Shown here: positions 18,745-27,303 of the stretch, in pieces
Layout: the number at the start of each line of letters is the position of its first letter
Numbering within the stretch: the first letter of the stretch is position 1
Assembly: GCF_011602365.1 (NCBI RefSeq)
Contig: NZ_JAAONZ010000018.1
Coordinates: forward strand, 1 to 64,000
DNA length: 64,000 nt
DNA from: Pseudomaricurvus hydrocarbonicus
GTDB lineage: Bacteria > Pseudomonadota > Gammaproteobacteria > Pseudomonadales > Cellvibrionaceae
Direction: 5' to 3'
Notes under the pieces: generated by a model
What the model saw: the letters and a program-made list of their open reading frames with translations, nothing else
What the model was told of the DNA's origin: nothing
Databases searched by the model: none
Program-made: the position numbers and the translations under genes

Positions 18745-19338
18745 TTAAAGCGTGCCCTTGGTCGATGGCATCATGCCCGCCATGCGCGGATCCAGCTCGA
18801 GCGCCATGCGCACAGCCCGCCCAAACGCCTTGAACACGGTTTCGATCTGGTGGTGAGCGTTGTGACCGCGCAGGCAATCGATGTGCAGGGTGACCTGGGC
18901 GTGATTCACAAACCCCTGAAAGAACTCCCAGAACAACTCGGTATCAAACTGCCCGACCCGCTTTTGAGTAAACGGCACATTCATGATCAATTCCGGCCGC
19001 CCGGAAAAGTCGATCACAACCCGGGACAACGCCTCGTCCAATGGCACATAGGCGTGGCCGTAACGCCGGATACCTTTTTTATCCCCCAGTGCCTGTGCCA
19101 CCGCCTGCCCCAGGGTAATGCCAATGTCTTCCACCGTGTGGTGATCGTCAATATAGGTATCGCCTTTGCAGGTGATGTCGAGATCAATCAGGCCATGACG
19201 GGCAATCTGATCCATCATGTGCTCAAGAAAGGGCACCCCGGTATCAAACACGCCGGTGCCTTTACCGTCGAGATTGGCTGTCACGGTAATTTGAGTTTCG
19301 AGCGTATCGCGGCTCACTGATGCGGTACGTTCCGCCAT
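18745..19338 (-). CDS. hisB: Imidazoleglycerol-phosphate dehydratase
   Basis: Manganese enzyme of histidine synthesis, monofunctional (197 residues, no phosphatase domain). Metal-binding histidine motifs are complete: [24 protein letters not shown], and near the C-terminus [20 protein letters not shown]. The ATG at 19338 has GGAG seven bases upstream. First gene of the hisB-hisH block. Confidence 0.96.
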   Translation of the reverse strand: MAERTASVSRDTLETQITVTANLDGKGTGVFDTGVPFLEHMMDQIARHGLIDLDITCKGDTYIDDHHTVEDIGITLGQAVAQALGDKKGIRRYGHAYVPLDEALSRVVIDFSGRPELIMNVPFTQKRVGQFDTELFWEFFQGFVNHAQVTLHIDCLRGHNAHHQIETVFKAFGRAVRMALELDPRMAGMMPSTKGTL

Positions 19339-19564
19339 ATGGATCTCCGGTCATCTGTAGAATACGGCACCAATTTTCTCAGTACCGACAACAAGGCGCG
19401 AATTATACCCCGCTCCCGAGGCCAGTCCTACTCCTGTCCACCATTAGCGCAACGATAATTCTGACAGCTAAACCCGATAACAGGGCCGATCAAAGCGCTG
19501 AAGACAGCCGAGACGGACCTGCGAGCGATCATCTGAGAAAAATTAGACTTGCCGATCCCCGCCT

Positions 19565-19587
19565 TAAATGTAACTATATAACACTTA
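19565..19587. promoter_or_regulatory. Predicted Zur operator
   Basis: A 23-bp imperfect palindrome, TAAATGTAAC at 19565-19574 mirrored by ATAACACTTA at 19578-19587, closely follows the gammaproteobacterial Zur pattern AAATGTTAT..ATAACATTT. It lies about 30 bases before a DUF2946-like gene and a zinc-type TonB receptor, so context supports zinc repression. The match is to a consensus recalled from memory. Confidence 0.65.
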
Positions 19588-19615
19588 AGTATACTTTTTA
19601 GACGGCTTCCTCACG

Positions 19616-19912
19616 ATGTACTCCCGCGCCCACATTCCTGCCCTTAAACGCTGGCTGCCGTTACTGGTTATGCTGGTGGTGCTGGCACAGCTCGCGTCGG
19701 CCGGCCACTGGCATGAGGACAACCGCAGCGTCGTGGACTGCAGCCTGTGCCTGCACCACAGCGGCAGCCATGCCCTGCACACGGGGCATTCGATCCCCTC
19801 GCTGCCCGCGATGGCTGCCGTTGCCCCGGCCCCGATAACCGTTTCTGTTTCTCCCTCAACGCCGTGCCTGCCCGTCTCGATTCGGGGTCCTCCAACCCTT
19901 TCTCTCTCGTAA
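19616..19912 (+). CDS. DUF2946-like small protein
   Basis: 98 residues with an N-terminal membrane or signal helix (LPLLVMLVVLAQLASA), followed by GHWHEDN and a DCSLCLHHSG motif. The CxxC and histidines suggest metal binding, and the Pro-rich end PVSIRGPPT recalls DUF2946 proteins, which often precede TonB-dependent metal receptors. No clear ribosome-binding site is visible before the ATG. It lies between a predicted Zur box and the receptor gene, which suggests a role in zinc handling; this is inference. Confidence 0.7.
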   Translation: MYSRAHIPALKRWLPLLVMLVVLAQLASAGHWHEDNRSVVDCSLCLHHSGSHALHTGHSIPSLPAMAAVAPAPITVSVSPSTPCLPVSIRGPPTLSLS

Positions 19913-20113
19913 CAGATCACCCCAAGTAACTCAGCACACCCTTTGTTGAGCCCACACTTGAATCCCAAGTTGAACACTGAAATTCTATCCATTGACGGGA
20001 GGAACGGTGCACACACGGCCTGACTGTCCCCAGACTCCGCTCTGGACACGACAGACACGCTTGCCCGATGGCATGTGCGCCGCTCCAGCGTTCAGTGGAG
20101 GTACGGAGAGAAC

Positions 20114-22285
20114 ATGAAACACCTCATGCAGAACCCGCGATTGCGCACCGAACCCAGTCGCGCAGGAAGCGAACTTAGCCACGCAGTAAATAGCCACGCC
20201 GAAAGCCCGGTCAGAAACAAGCCGACGACCTTCCGTTTTGCGCCGCTGGCCAGCGTCGTCATGCTGGCCAATGCCAGCCTTGCCTTTAATGCGCACGCCC
20301 TCAAGCCGCAGCACGACCTGGAAGAAGTGATTGTCAGTGCGTCCCCCATTCACAACCAGCACAGCGACAATGCCCGGCCGGTCTCCGTGCTCAGTGGCGA
20401 TGAGTTGCGCCGCAATGCCGCGTCCACCCTCGCCGACACACTCACCGGCCAGGTGGGCGTCAGTGCCGCGTCGTTTGGCCCCGGCGTGGGCAACCCGATC
20501 ATTCGGGGGCAAAGCGCCAACCGCGTGAAAGTGATGCAGGACAACCTCGACACACTGGACGCCTCCAACACCAGCGCCGATCACGCCAACACCACCGAGC
20601 CGTTACTGGCCGACCAGATCGAGATCCTGCGTGGTCCCTCGACGTTAAGATTTGGCAGCGGTGCCATTGGCGGGGTGGTCAATGTCATCGACAACCGCAT
20701 CCCCAGTACCAGCCCGGACACCCCCATCACCGGCGCCGTCGAAACCCGCTACAGCAGCGTCAACGAACAAGTGGCCAGTGTGGCACGTATCGATGGTGGC
20801 TCAGACCAGTTTGCCTGGCACGCCGATGGCCTCTACCGTGACAGCAACAACGTCAAGATCCCCGGCCTCAATAACCCGTCTGACCCGGATGAGGCTTCCG
20901 ACGGCTACATCGCCAACACCCACAGCCGCGCCGACGCTTACAGCCTGGGCGCCTCCTGGATTGGTGAGCGCGGGTTCATCGGACTCAGTGTGAACCAGCA
21001 GCACAATCTTTACGGCATTCCCGCCGGCGCCCACAGCCATCACGAGGAAGAGGAGGAGCATCACGACGAAGAGGAAGAGCATCACGACGAAGCCGGGGCA
21101 AGCATCCGCATCGACATGCAACAGACCCGCTACGATCTGAAAGGCGAGCTGAAAGCGCCCCTGCCCGGGTTTGACAAACTGCTGGTCCGGGTTGCCCACA
21201 ACGACTACGAGCACACGGAGCTGGAAGGCCAGGAGGCCGGCACCCGCTTTAACAGTGATGCCTGGGAGGGTCGTGCGGAACTGGTGCACAGCGAAGTCGA
21301 CGGCTGGCAAGGTGCCTTCGGTTTCCAGCTCACCGACCGGGATTACGGTGCCGAGGGTGAGGAAGCCTTCATCCCCCGCATGACTCACATCCACAATGCC
21401 GGCATCTTCTGGATCGAAGAAAAACACTGGCAGCATCAATGGCTGGAAATAGGGCTGCGCGTTGAGCAGCAACGGGTGAATCCAGACGCTTCACGGGTTA
21501 ATAGCAGCAGCGTTCGCCACAACGCCGGCAGCGCCTCTCTGGGCTACCACTGGAGCCTGAACGACATTCACCAGTTCAGTATCGCCTTGAGCCGCGCCGA
21601 ACGCGCCCCCAGTATGGAGGAGCTGCTTTCGGATGGCGCGCACATCGCCACCCAGACCTACGACCTCGGTGACCGTGAACTGGACAATGAAACCAGCAAT
21701 AACCTGGATCTGGGGTATGAATGGACCCCGCAAAATCCCGGCCTGCTGACCGACATCAAAGTCAATCTGTTCTACAACCAGATTGTCGACTACATCTATC
21801 AACACAACACCGGACTGGAAGACCCCGCCTCAGAATTGCCGATCTATCAATACCAGCAACAGGACGCCAACTTCCACGGCATTGAACTGGAGACACACCT
21901 CCAGCTGAGCGACGCCCTGTCTCTGCGTTTGTTCGCGGACAGCGTGCGCGCACGCTTTGATGCGGGCGGTGATGTGCCCAGAATCTCCCCCAACCGGGTG
22001 GGGGCCGAGCTCACGGTCACTCAGCCGGGCTGGTACGGATCGGTGCAGCTGATTGAAGCCGGTCGACAAACTCATACCGGCAGCGGTGAAGAGCCCACCG
22101 ATGGCTACACACGCCTCAATGCCCAGGTGAGTGTGCCGCTTGAGGTGGGTGCCGCCGGCAGTCTGCTGTTTGTCCGCGCCGACAATCTGCTGGATGAAGA
22201 CATTCGCCATGCAACGTCATTTTTGCGGAGCGTGGCGCCAGAAGCGGGGCGCGGCCTGACCGCCGGTGTGAGGTTTGCGTTTTAA
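20114..22285 (+). CDS. TonB-dependent receptor, probable zinc receptor (ZnuD-like)
   Basis: 723-residue outer-membrane receptor. After a long basic signal region (core PLASVVMLANASLAF) come a TonB-box-like stretch (LEEVIVSAS) and the plug domain with NPIIRGQSANRVKVMQDN and EILRGPSTLRFGSGAIGG. The barrel ends in a terminal phenylalanine (GVRFAF). An extracellular-type loop near residues 305-327 is a His/Asp/Glu cluster (HSHHEEEEEHHDEEEEHHDE), as in ZnuD-type zinc receptors. The ATG at 20114 has GGAGAG seven bases upstream; the longer open frame from 20075 lacks one. Confidence 0.88.
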   Translation: MKHLMQNPRLRTEPSRAGSELSHAVNSHAESPVRNKPTTFRFAPLASVVMLANASLAFNAHALKPQHDLEEVIVSASPIHNQHSDNARPVSVLSGDELRRNAASTLADTLTGQVGVSAASFGPGVGNPIIRGQSANRVKVMQDNLDTLDASNTSADHANTTEPLLADQIEILRGPSTLRFGSGAIGGVVNVIDNRIPSTSPDTPITGAVETRYSSVNEQVASVARIDGGSDQFAWHADGLYRDSNNVKIPGLNNPSDPDEASDGYIANTHSRADAYSLGASWIGERGFIGLSVNQQHNLYGIPAGAHSHHEEEEEHHDEEEEHHDEAGASIRIDMQQTRYDLKGELKAPLPGFDKLLVRVAHNDYEHTELEGQEAGTRFNSDAWEGRAELVHSEVDGWQGAFGFQLTDRDYGAEGEEAFIPRMTHIHNAGIFWIEEKHWQHQWLEIGLRVEQQRVNPDASRVNSSSVRHNAGSASLGYHWSLNDIHQFSIALSRAERAPSMEELLSDGAHIATQTYDLGDRELDNETSNNLDLGYEWTPQNPGLLTDIKVNLFYNQIVDYIYQHNTGLEDPASELPIYQYQQQDANFHGIELETHLQLSDALSLRLFADSVRARFDAGGDVPRISPNRVGAELTVTQPGWYGSVQLIEAGRQTHTGSGEEPTDGYTRLNAQVSVPLEVGAAGSLLFVRADNLLDEDIRHATSFLRSVAPEAGRGLTAGVRFAF

Positions 22286-22364
22286 CCTCTGAGCGCCAAG
22301 CACACGGCCCCCGCTCACAATCTTGGCCGAAACCATCAACCCGACTGAAAACAATTTGAGAACA

Positions 22365-22393
22365 ACAAGGTGCCGCTTTTGCCGGCGCCTTGT
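22365..22393 (+). terminator. Possible terminator or structured spacer after the zinc receptor
   Basis: A stem ACAAGGTGCCG / CGGCGCCTTGT with one wobble pair and a T-rich loop, 80 bases after the receptor stop. There is no downstream T-run, so it is weak as an intrinsic terminator. Confidence 0.4.
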
Positions 22394-22549
22394 GTTCACG
22401 CCCAGTCTTACTCTGCCCTCGCCTGCGCGGCGTTCTCATGCAACTTTGACGCTCTGCTTTCGTTCTCTTGATCTGTATCAACACCTTTGCGGCGCATGTG
22501 AGTAATCTAGCTTCAATGATTCTACACACTGAAAGCGAAGGAGAACGTC

Positions 22550-22681
22550 ATGACCGATCCCGTCACTGTAGCAGCGTTTGGGGCCACCCTCAGCATGGCG
22601 GCCATTCTGGTCGGCGCCGGTCTCGGCGGGGTGTTACTGTTCTGGCTGGATGGCAAAGCCGGTCACGGTCGAACGCACTGA
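22550..22681 (+). CDS. 43-residue single-helix membrane peptide
   Basis: A short gene preceded by a near-ideal AAGGAG six bases before its ATG. The product starts MTDPVTVAAFGA, has one glycine/alanine-rich hydrophobic helix (LSMAAILVGAGLGGVLLFWL) and ends in a basic tail DGKAGHGRTH. I recognise no family. The combination of a strong site and a clear transmembrane segment argues that it is real. It stands alone, 264 bases after the TonB receptor and convergent with the RetSat-like gene. Confidence 0.7.
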   Translation: MTDPVTVAAFGATLSMAAILVGAGLGGVLLFWLDGKAGHGRTH

Positions 22682-22954
22682 GCCCGACGCAACCAGCACA
22701 CTTTTATTCGTATTGACCATGCCCGCGTTGTAGAGCGTGGGTGGTGGCAGTCGCAATCAATCTCTGGCTTAATCGCTGACTTAGCCCGGCTCTCTCAAAC
22801 CCCGAGAGCGTCCGGGTATTTTTACGCCAGCCACAACACACGCTGACAACCTCCCCATCACGTCCGGTTGAACCAACACCGCCATTGACGCATCACCCCT
22901 TGTGCGCGACAAACTCATCCGTGCAGTTCCCGAAAACCAGACGTCATCAGCAAC

Positions 22955-24673
22955 TCAGAGCTCATCGGCCTGGTACGCCATCAGCAATTTTTTCACCCGC
23001 CCCATCTTGCGCAGTCCGAGCATCCGCATGGAGGTCATGACGCCCGCCATCAAACCGCCACCCACGCCTGCGGTCATCACATCCACGCCCGTCATGTAAA
23101 AGTTTTTCACCGGCGTTTGCGGGTGCAAAAACGGTTGCTTAAAACGCTCCACAAAGTGACTCAAGCCGTAAATCTCACCGCGTTCCTGACGTTGATAAAA
23201 CTGCGTGGACAACGGCGAAGACAGCTCGTAATACTCCAACGCTTCGCGCAACTGGGGCCTGTGTTCGAACAGCTTTTCCAGTAATCTTTGCGCCAGCGCT
23301 TCCTTATAGGCCTCATAGTCTTCTCCACGCTGCTGCCAGGTGGTTCCGTTCCAGCGTTCGAACCAATCCATTTTGGTGAAAGTCACCACCTCAACGGTGG
23401 ACTTATCCGGATAACGCTCTTTCCACTGCGGGTCTTTCGTGGATGGAAATGACACATACACCAGCGGAAACGCGGCCTCTTTATCGCCACAAAAACGATC
23501 CAGATTGCCCTCGTGATCGCCGTTTTCATAAATCCACAGGTTGGTACTGTCCAGCCCCAGCGACTCTGCATCGCCTCGAAACCCCGCATACAGACACAGC
23601 GAGGCGTTCGAACGCTCCACCTTTTTCGCCCACGCCCCCATGCGATAGTGCTGCCGCACCGGGGGCGGCAGCAATCGGCTCACCGTGTTCATAAAACCGG
23701 CATTACTGACGATCTTATCGGCCAGGATTTTACTGCCATCGGCCATCCGCACCCCGTAGGCCCGGTTATCCTTGACCAGCACCTGCTCAACATCGGCATA
23801 GGTAAACACCTCACCGCCGGATTTCTGAATAGTGGGAATGATTGACCGTGCAATGGCGGAAGCACCGCCAACCGGATAAGCACCGCCGGCCAGATAATGC
23901 TTGGCAATGAGCGCGTGCATCAGAAAAGCGGCATCGCGGGGCACCTGTCCGTAATCGCCCCACTGCCCGGTCAATACCGAGATGAGCTTTTGATTACTGG
24001 TCAGGCTCTCCAGCACCTCCCGAGTCGTTTGAAAAAATTCTTTGCGGACAACCCAGGGCCGCAAGCGATTATAAAGTTGCCCCATCCAGCGCGGCATGGC
24101 CTGGGCGGCAAAAAATTTCGGCGTGCCCGAGCTGATGTCACGAATTAATTGAACGTAGGCCCGAATCGCCGCTTCCTCGTCCGGAAACTTTTTCACCAGC
24201 CCCGCGACAAACCGGGCTCGGCCGGCCACAAAATCAAAGCTTTCATCCCCGATAATGATGCGATCGTACACCGGGTCCATGGCTGCCCATTGCAACCGCC
24301 CTTCGCTGATGACATCAAACACCCGCCGTATGGTGGAGTGTTCGGTGTGCACCTCACCGATGTAGTGCACACCCACGTCCCACTCAAACCCTTCGCGCTC
24401 ATAGGCGTGGGTCAAGCCACCCGCGGTATAATGCTGCTCCAGCACACACACCTTGTGCCCCAACAACGACAACAGCGCCGCGTTGGTCAATCCCCCGATG
24501 CCCGAGCCAATCACGACAACATCATAGTGATCACTGGCCCGCCCCGGACGATAGCGTTTACCCGTGCGGACGCTGGTTGTGGTGGCGAAATTTTTTGAGG
24601 GTTTGGTGAGACCCCGCGCATTCACTGAAGCGGAATCCAGATCGGAGAGTGGTGTATCAGCGGTCGCCGTCAT
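22955..24673 (-). CDS. FAD-dependent oxidoreductase, RetSat/CrtI-like
   Basis: 572-residue flavoprotein of the phytoene desaturase and [15 protein letters not shown] 13,14-reductase superfamily. The dinucleotide-binding motif VVVIGSGIGGLTNAALLS begins near residue 52, followed by VLEQHYTAGGLTHAYEREGFEWDVGVHYIG, a hallmark of the RetSat branch. The C-terminal motif NFYMTGVDVMTAGVGGGLMAGV completes the FAD site. The first 45 residues are unstructured and vary in the family. The substrate cannot be told; no carotenoid genes lie nearby. A DoxX-like gene is directly upstream (106 bases) on the same strand. Confidence 0.85.
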   Translation of the reverse strand: MTATADTPLSDLDSASVNARGLTKPSKNFATTTSVRTGKRYRPGRASDHYDVVVIGSGIGGLTNAALLSLLGHKVCVLEQHYTAGGLTHAYEREGFEWDVGVHYIGEVHTEHSTIRRVFDVISEGRLQWAAMDPVYDRIIIGDESFDFVAGRARFVAGLVKKFPDEEAAIRAYVQLIRDISSGTPKFFAAQAMPRWMGQLYNRLRPWVVRKEFFQTTREVLESLTSNQKLISVLTGQWGDYGQVPRDAAFLMHALIAKHYLAGGAYPVGGASAIARSIIPTIQKSGGEVFTYADVEQVLVKDNRAYGVRMADGSKILADKIVSNAGFMNTVSRLLPPPVRQHYRMGAWAKKVERSNASLCLYAGFRGDAESLGLDSTNLWIYENGDHEGNLDRFCGDKEAAFPLVYVSFPSTKDPQWKERYPDKSTVEVVTFTKMDWFERWNGTTWQQRGEDYEAYKEALAQRLLEKLFEHRPQLREALEYYELSSPLSTQFYQRQERGEIYGLSHFVERFKQPFLHPQTPVKNFYMTGVDVMTAGVGGGLMAGVMTSMRMLGLRKMGRVKKLLMAYQADEL

Positions 24674-24779
24674 AAAACATCCTTAAACATCCTTTTCGCC
24701 GATAGACGTAACGTCAATGTTGGTGAAGACACCATTCAAGGGACTTTTTTGCCCCCATAACACCCTGTTTTGACAAGGT

Positions 24780-25277
24780 TTAAGACCCGTGTTGTTCCAC
24801 CTTGTCCGAGCTCGCAGTGACTGTCGCGCTCAAACACAGCAAGCACGCCCAGCCAATTAACAACAGCTGCAAGGGGGCGCGTATAAACAGGTACACCGGG
24901 CCCCACTGGTGTCCACCCAGGCCGATACTGTTCAGCGCGGCGTAGACATTCGCAGGGAAAAACAGAATAAACACCGCAATGGCGCACTTGGCGGCGGCTC
25001 GCTGCCATCGAGGCACCCACAGCGCCAAGCCTATCACCAGCTCCAGCAGACCGGTAGTGTAGATCAGCGCCTCTCGCATCGGCACCCAGGGTGGCAGCAT
25101 CGTCACCATCGCGTCGGTTTTCACCACATGCCCCAGCGCAAAATACATAAAGGCGATCCCCAACCCCCAATAGGTATAGGGGATGAGTCGCACCGGTTGC
25201 TGCCGAAGTAGTGACAATCCAGCGGCCAGTGAGACGGGCAACACCAACAGCCCTATGATAATCAGCGGGGTAATCAT
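24780..25277 (-). CDS. DoxX-like integral membrane protein
   Basis: 165 residues with four or five hydrophobic helices (starting PLIIIGLLVLPVSLAAGLSLL). It has the DoxX pattern of a conserved helix pair around LIYTTGLLELVIGLALWVPRWQRAAA and FPANVYAALNS. Members are thought to take part in redox or quinone-linked membrane processes, but function is poorly known. It probably forms a two-gene unit with the RetSat-like oxidoreductase. Confidence 0.75.
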   Translation of the reverse strand: MITPLIIIGLLVLPVSLAAGLSLLRQQPVRLIPYTYWGLGIAFMYFALGHVVKTDAMVTMLPPWVPMREALIYTTGLLELVIGLALWVPRWQRAAAKCAIAVFILFFPANVYAALNSIGLGGHQWGPVYLFIRAPLQLLLIGWACLLCLSATVTASSDKVEQHGS

Positions 25278-25361
25278 GAGCGCATTCCTCTGGTCGGGTT
25301 TTAATTCTTTTGTGGTCGACGGGTTTGTGGCTTATGTTCTTGTTAGCTAATGGGCTTTATG

Positions 25362-25424
25362 GTTCCACGGGGTTTTCTAGTACCACGGAGCTATCTGGTT
25401 CCGCAGGCCTATCAGGCTCAACGG
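25362..25424. repeat. Degenerate 18-bp tandem repeat
   Basis: Three units begin GTTCCACGGGG (25362), GTACCACGGAG (25380) and GTTCCGCAGGC (25398), and a partial fourth begins GCTCAACGG (25416). The period is exactly 18 bp, as in the oppA tail, but the sequence is unrelated. Confidence 0.7.
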
Positions 25425-25532
25425 ACAACGCTCTTGACTGATATTGACTGTGCCATGCCGACGTTGTTATCAGGCGATCTGGCCCCGAGGCCTTGGTGAG
25501 CGCCCTGGTGCTCCTTAAACAACCATTCATAA

Positions 25533-25550
25533 TATGCAATTTATTGCATA
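25533..25550. promoter_or_regulatory. PadR operator 1 (palindrome)
   Basis: TATGCAATTTATTGCATA is an 18-bp palindrome broken only at its two centre bases. PadR-family repressors bind AT-rich dyads of this kind. Its exact reverse complement recurs 40 bp downstream, just before the padR start. Confidence 0.8.
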
Positions 25551-25572
25551 AGGTTAGTCGGGCCGACCTCAA

Positions 25573-25590
25573 TATGCAATAAATTGCATA
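25573..25590. promoter_or_regulatory. PadR operator 2 (palindrome)
   Basis: TATGCAATAAATTGCATA, the reverse complement of operator 1. Centre-to-centre spacing is 40 bp, close to four helical turns, so two repressor dimers would sit on the same face. Autoregulation of padR is likely. Confidence 0.8.
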
Positions 25591-25642
25591 AAATTGGTTA
25601 TACTCAGTGTTTATGAGCCGGCAAACCGTTAAGGAGTTTTCT

Positions 25643-26185
25643 GTGTCCCTGAAACACGCCGTGCTGGCGCTACTGGAAGCCGAGGAAGGCAGCGGCTACG
25701 ACCTGATGAAACGCTTCCAGGCACGACTGGGGTATTTCTGGAACGCCAGCCATCAACAGATATACCAGCAGCTGAAAAAAATGCATTCCGAACAGCTGAT
25801 CTCTTTGGCGGTGGAAACCCAATCGGACAAGCCGGACCGCAAGGTTTATTCCATCACCCCAAAGGGGTGTCGCGACTTGCAACAGTGGCTGGCAGAGCCC
25901 GTCAAGCCCAACAAAATTAACGACGCCCTGCTGGTGAAGCTGTACGCCGGAGAGCTCGCCGAGCCCGCCAGCTTACAAGCCGAAATTGCCCGTCACCGGA
26001 CGATCCACCGCCAGACGCTGAATACCTTTCTGGGCATTGAACGCGAGTATCACGCGAGCCCCAGCGCCGAGCAAAGGACACTGCAACTCCCTTTCCTCAC
26101 CTTAAGGCGGGGCATATTGGGGGAACAGGCCTGGCTGGCCTGGGCCGATGAAGTCGACGCGGTGCTGGCGCAAAGGCAGCCATGA
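25643..26185 (+). CDS. PadR family transcriptional regulator
   Basis: 180-residue repressor: an N-terminal winged helix (LKHAVLALLEAEEGSGYDLMKRF, then QIYQQLKKMHSEQLI and the wing DRKVYSITPKG) and a C-terminal helical dimerisation domain of the Vir/PadR C type. I start at GTG 25643 because AAGGAG lies six bases upstream and the resulting start is typical; a GTG/ATG 30-36 bases earlier is in frame without a site. It is followed by an ABC-2 efflux operon on the same strand, which it probably controls along with itself. Confidence 0.88.
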   Translation: MSLKHAVLALLEAEEGSGYDLMKRFQARLGYFWNASHQQIYQQLKKMHSEQLISLAVETQSDKPDRKVYSITPKGCRDLQQWLAEPVKPNKINDALLVKLYAGELAEPASLQAEIARHRTIHRQTLNTFLGIEREYHASPSAEQRTLQLPFLTLRRGILGEQAWLAWADEVDAVLAQRQP

Positions 26186-26288
26186 ACGCTCAAACCGCCT
26201 TGGGTACCCGGCGCACTTGCTTGCCCTTCAGCCACAAACATTGAAAACTCAGCCGCATCAATAGACCGCCAAAGAGGTTAACGACCGA

Positions 26289-27302
26289 ATGTTCACTGCC
26301 AGCAGGAACCCGCCACTCGGAGTCGCTGCGCCGAGCTCTATTTTCAGGCCCGGCGCCATTCCCCTTGCCGGGTTGATATTGTTGCTCCTGAGCGGCTGTG
26401 AACCTAGCGTTCACCAAACCGCTCTCGGTACCATTGAACGCGATCGCGTCATCCTCAAAGCCCCCGCCAGTGAAATCATCACCCGGCTGCCTGTGCAGGA
26501 AGGCCAGCCCGTGGCAGCGGGCAGCTTGCTGGTGCAACTGGATCCCCGACGCTTACAGGCTCGAGTGAGTAAAGCGAGGGCGGAGCAGGCGCAGGCCGCG
26601 GCCCATTGGGCCGAATTGCGCAGCGGCGCTCGCATTGAAGACATTGATGCCGCCAAAGCCAGAGTCAGTGGTGCCGAAGCCGCTTTGCTGGTTGCCGAAA
26701 AGAGCTACCGACGTGCGCAGCAATTGCGCCAGCAAAAACTCAGCACCGAGGCCAACCTGGATCAAGCCCGGGCCCAGCGGGACTCTGCCCGGGCCAGTGT
26801 ACAAGCGGCTCAAAAACAACTGCTGGTACTGACCAACGGTACCCGTAAAGAAGAGCTGGACCAGGCGGAAGCCGCGTTTCAGGCTGCCGAGGCCGAAGTG
26901 GAACTGGCGCAGTATGAACTGGATGAGCTCAGCATCGTGGCGACACGCAACGGTTATCTCGACAGTCTGCCCTGGAATCTGGGCGAACGCGTGGAAATGG
27001 GCAGCCCGGTGGCGATCATCCTCGCGGACAACGGTCCCTACGCTCGCGTGTATGTCCCGGAACCCTCCCGCGCAACCCTCAAGGTCGGCGATCACCTGGA
27101 CATCAAAGTGGACGGCATTAAGGACCTTATTGGCGGACGCTTGCGCTGGATCGCCAGCGAACCTGCGTTCACACCGTATTACGCACTCAATGAAAGAGAC
27201 CGCGCCCGTCTGGTGTATTTGGCCGAGGTGGATTTACTGGACCACACCGACATCCCCGTGGGCGTGCCGGCCGAGGTGATACTGGCACCCGAGGCACCTT
27301 GA
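26289..27302 (+). CDS. HlyD/YbhG-type membrane fusion lipoprotein
   Basis: 337-residue periplasmic adaptor for an ABC-2 exporter. The N-terminus ends in a lipobox LLSGC with the lipidated cysteine at residue 37. A biotinyl-lipoyl half-motif (PVQEGQPVAAGSLLVQLDPRRLQARV) is followed by a long helical hairpin (residues 95-205, Ala/Gln-rich) and the second lipoyl half and barrel (NGYLDSLPWNLGERVEMGSPV). It ends 1 base before the ATPase gene. An outer-membrane partner is not encoded here. Confidence 0.87.
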   Translation: MFTASRNPPLGVAAPSSIFRPGAIPLAGLILLLLSGCEPSVHQTALGTIERDRVILKAPASEIITRLPVQEGQPVAAGSLLVQLDPRRLQARVSKARAEQAQAAAHWAELRSGARIEDIDAAKARVSGAEAALLVAEKSYRRAQQLRQQKLSTEANLDQARAQRDSARASVQAAQKQLLVLTNGTRKEELDQAEAAFQAAEAEVELAQYELDELSIVATRNGYLDSLPWNLGERVEMGSPVAIILADNGPYARVYVPEPSRATLKVGDHLDIKVDGIKDLIGGRLRWIASEPAFTPYYALNERDRARLVYLAEVDLLDHTDIPVGVPAEVILAPEAP

Positions 27303-27303
27303 T

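Larger units (their letters stand above)
25278..25642. other. Divergent regulatory spacer before padR
   Basis: 365 bases without a supported gene. The left part contains degenerate 18-bp repeats at 25362-25420, and the right part contains twin palindromic operators. Confidence 0.6.

Noticed and set aside
20075-20113. Upstream extension of the TonB receptor
   Set aside because: The ATG at 20114 has GGAGAG in place, and the extension would spoil the signal peptide.
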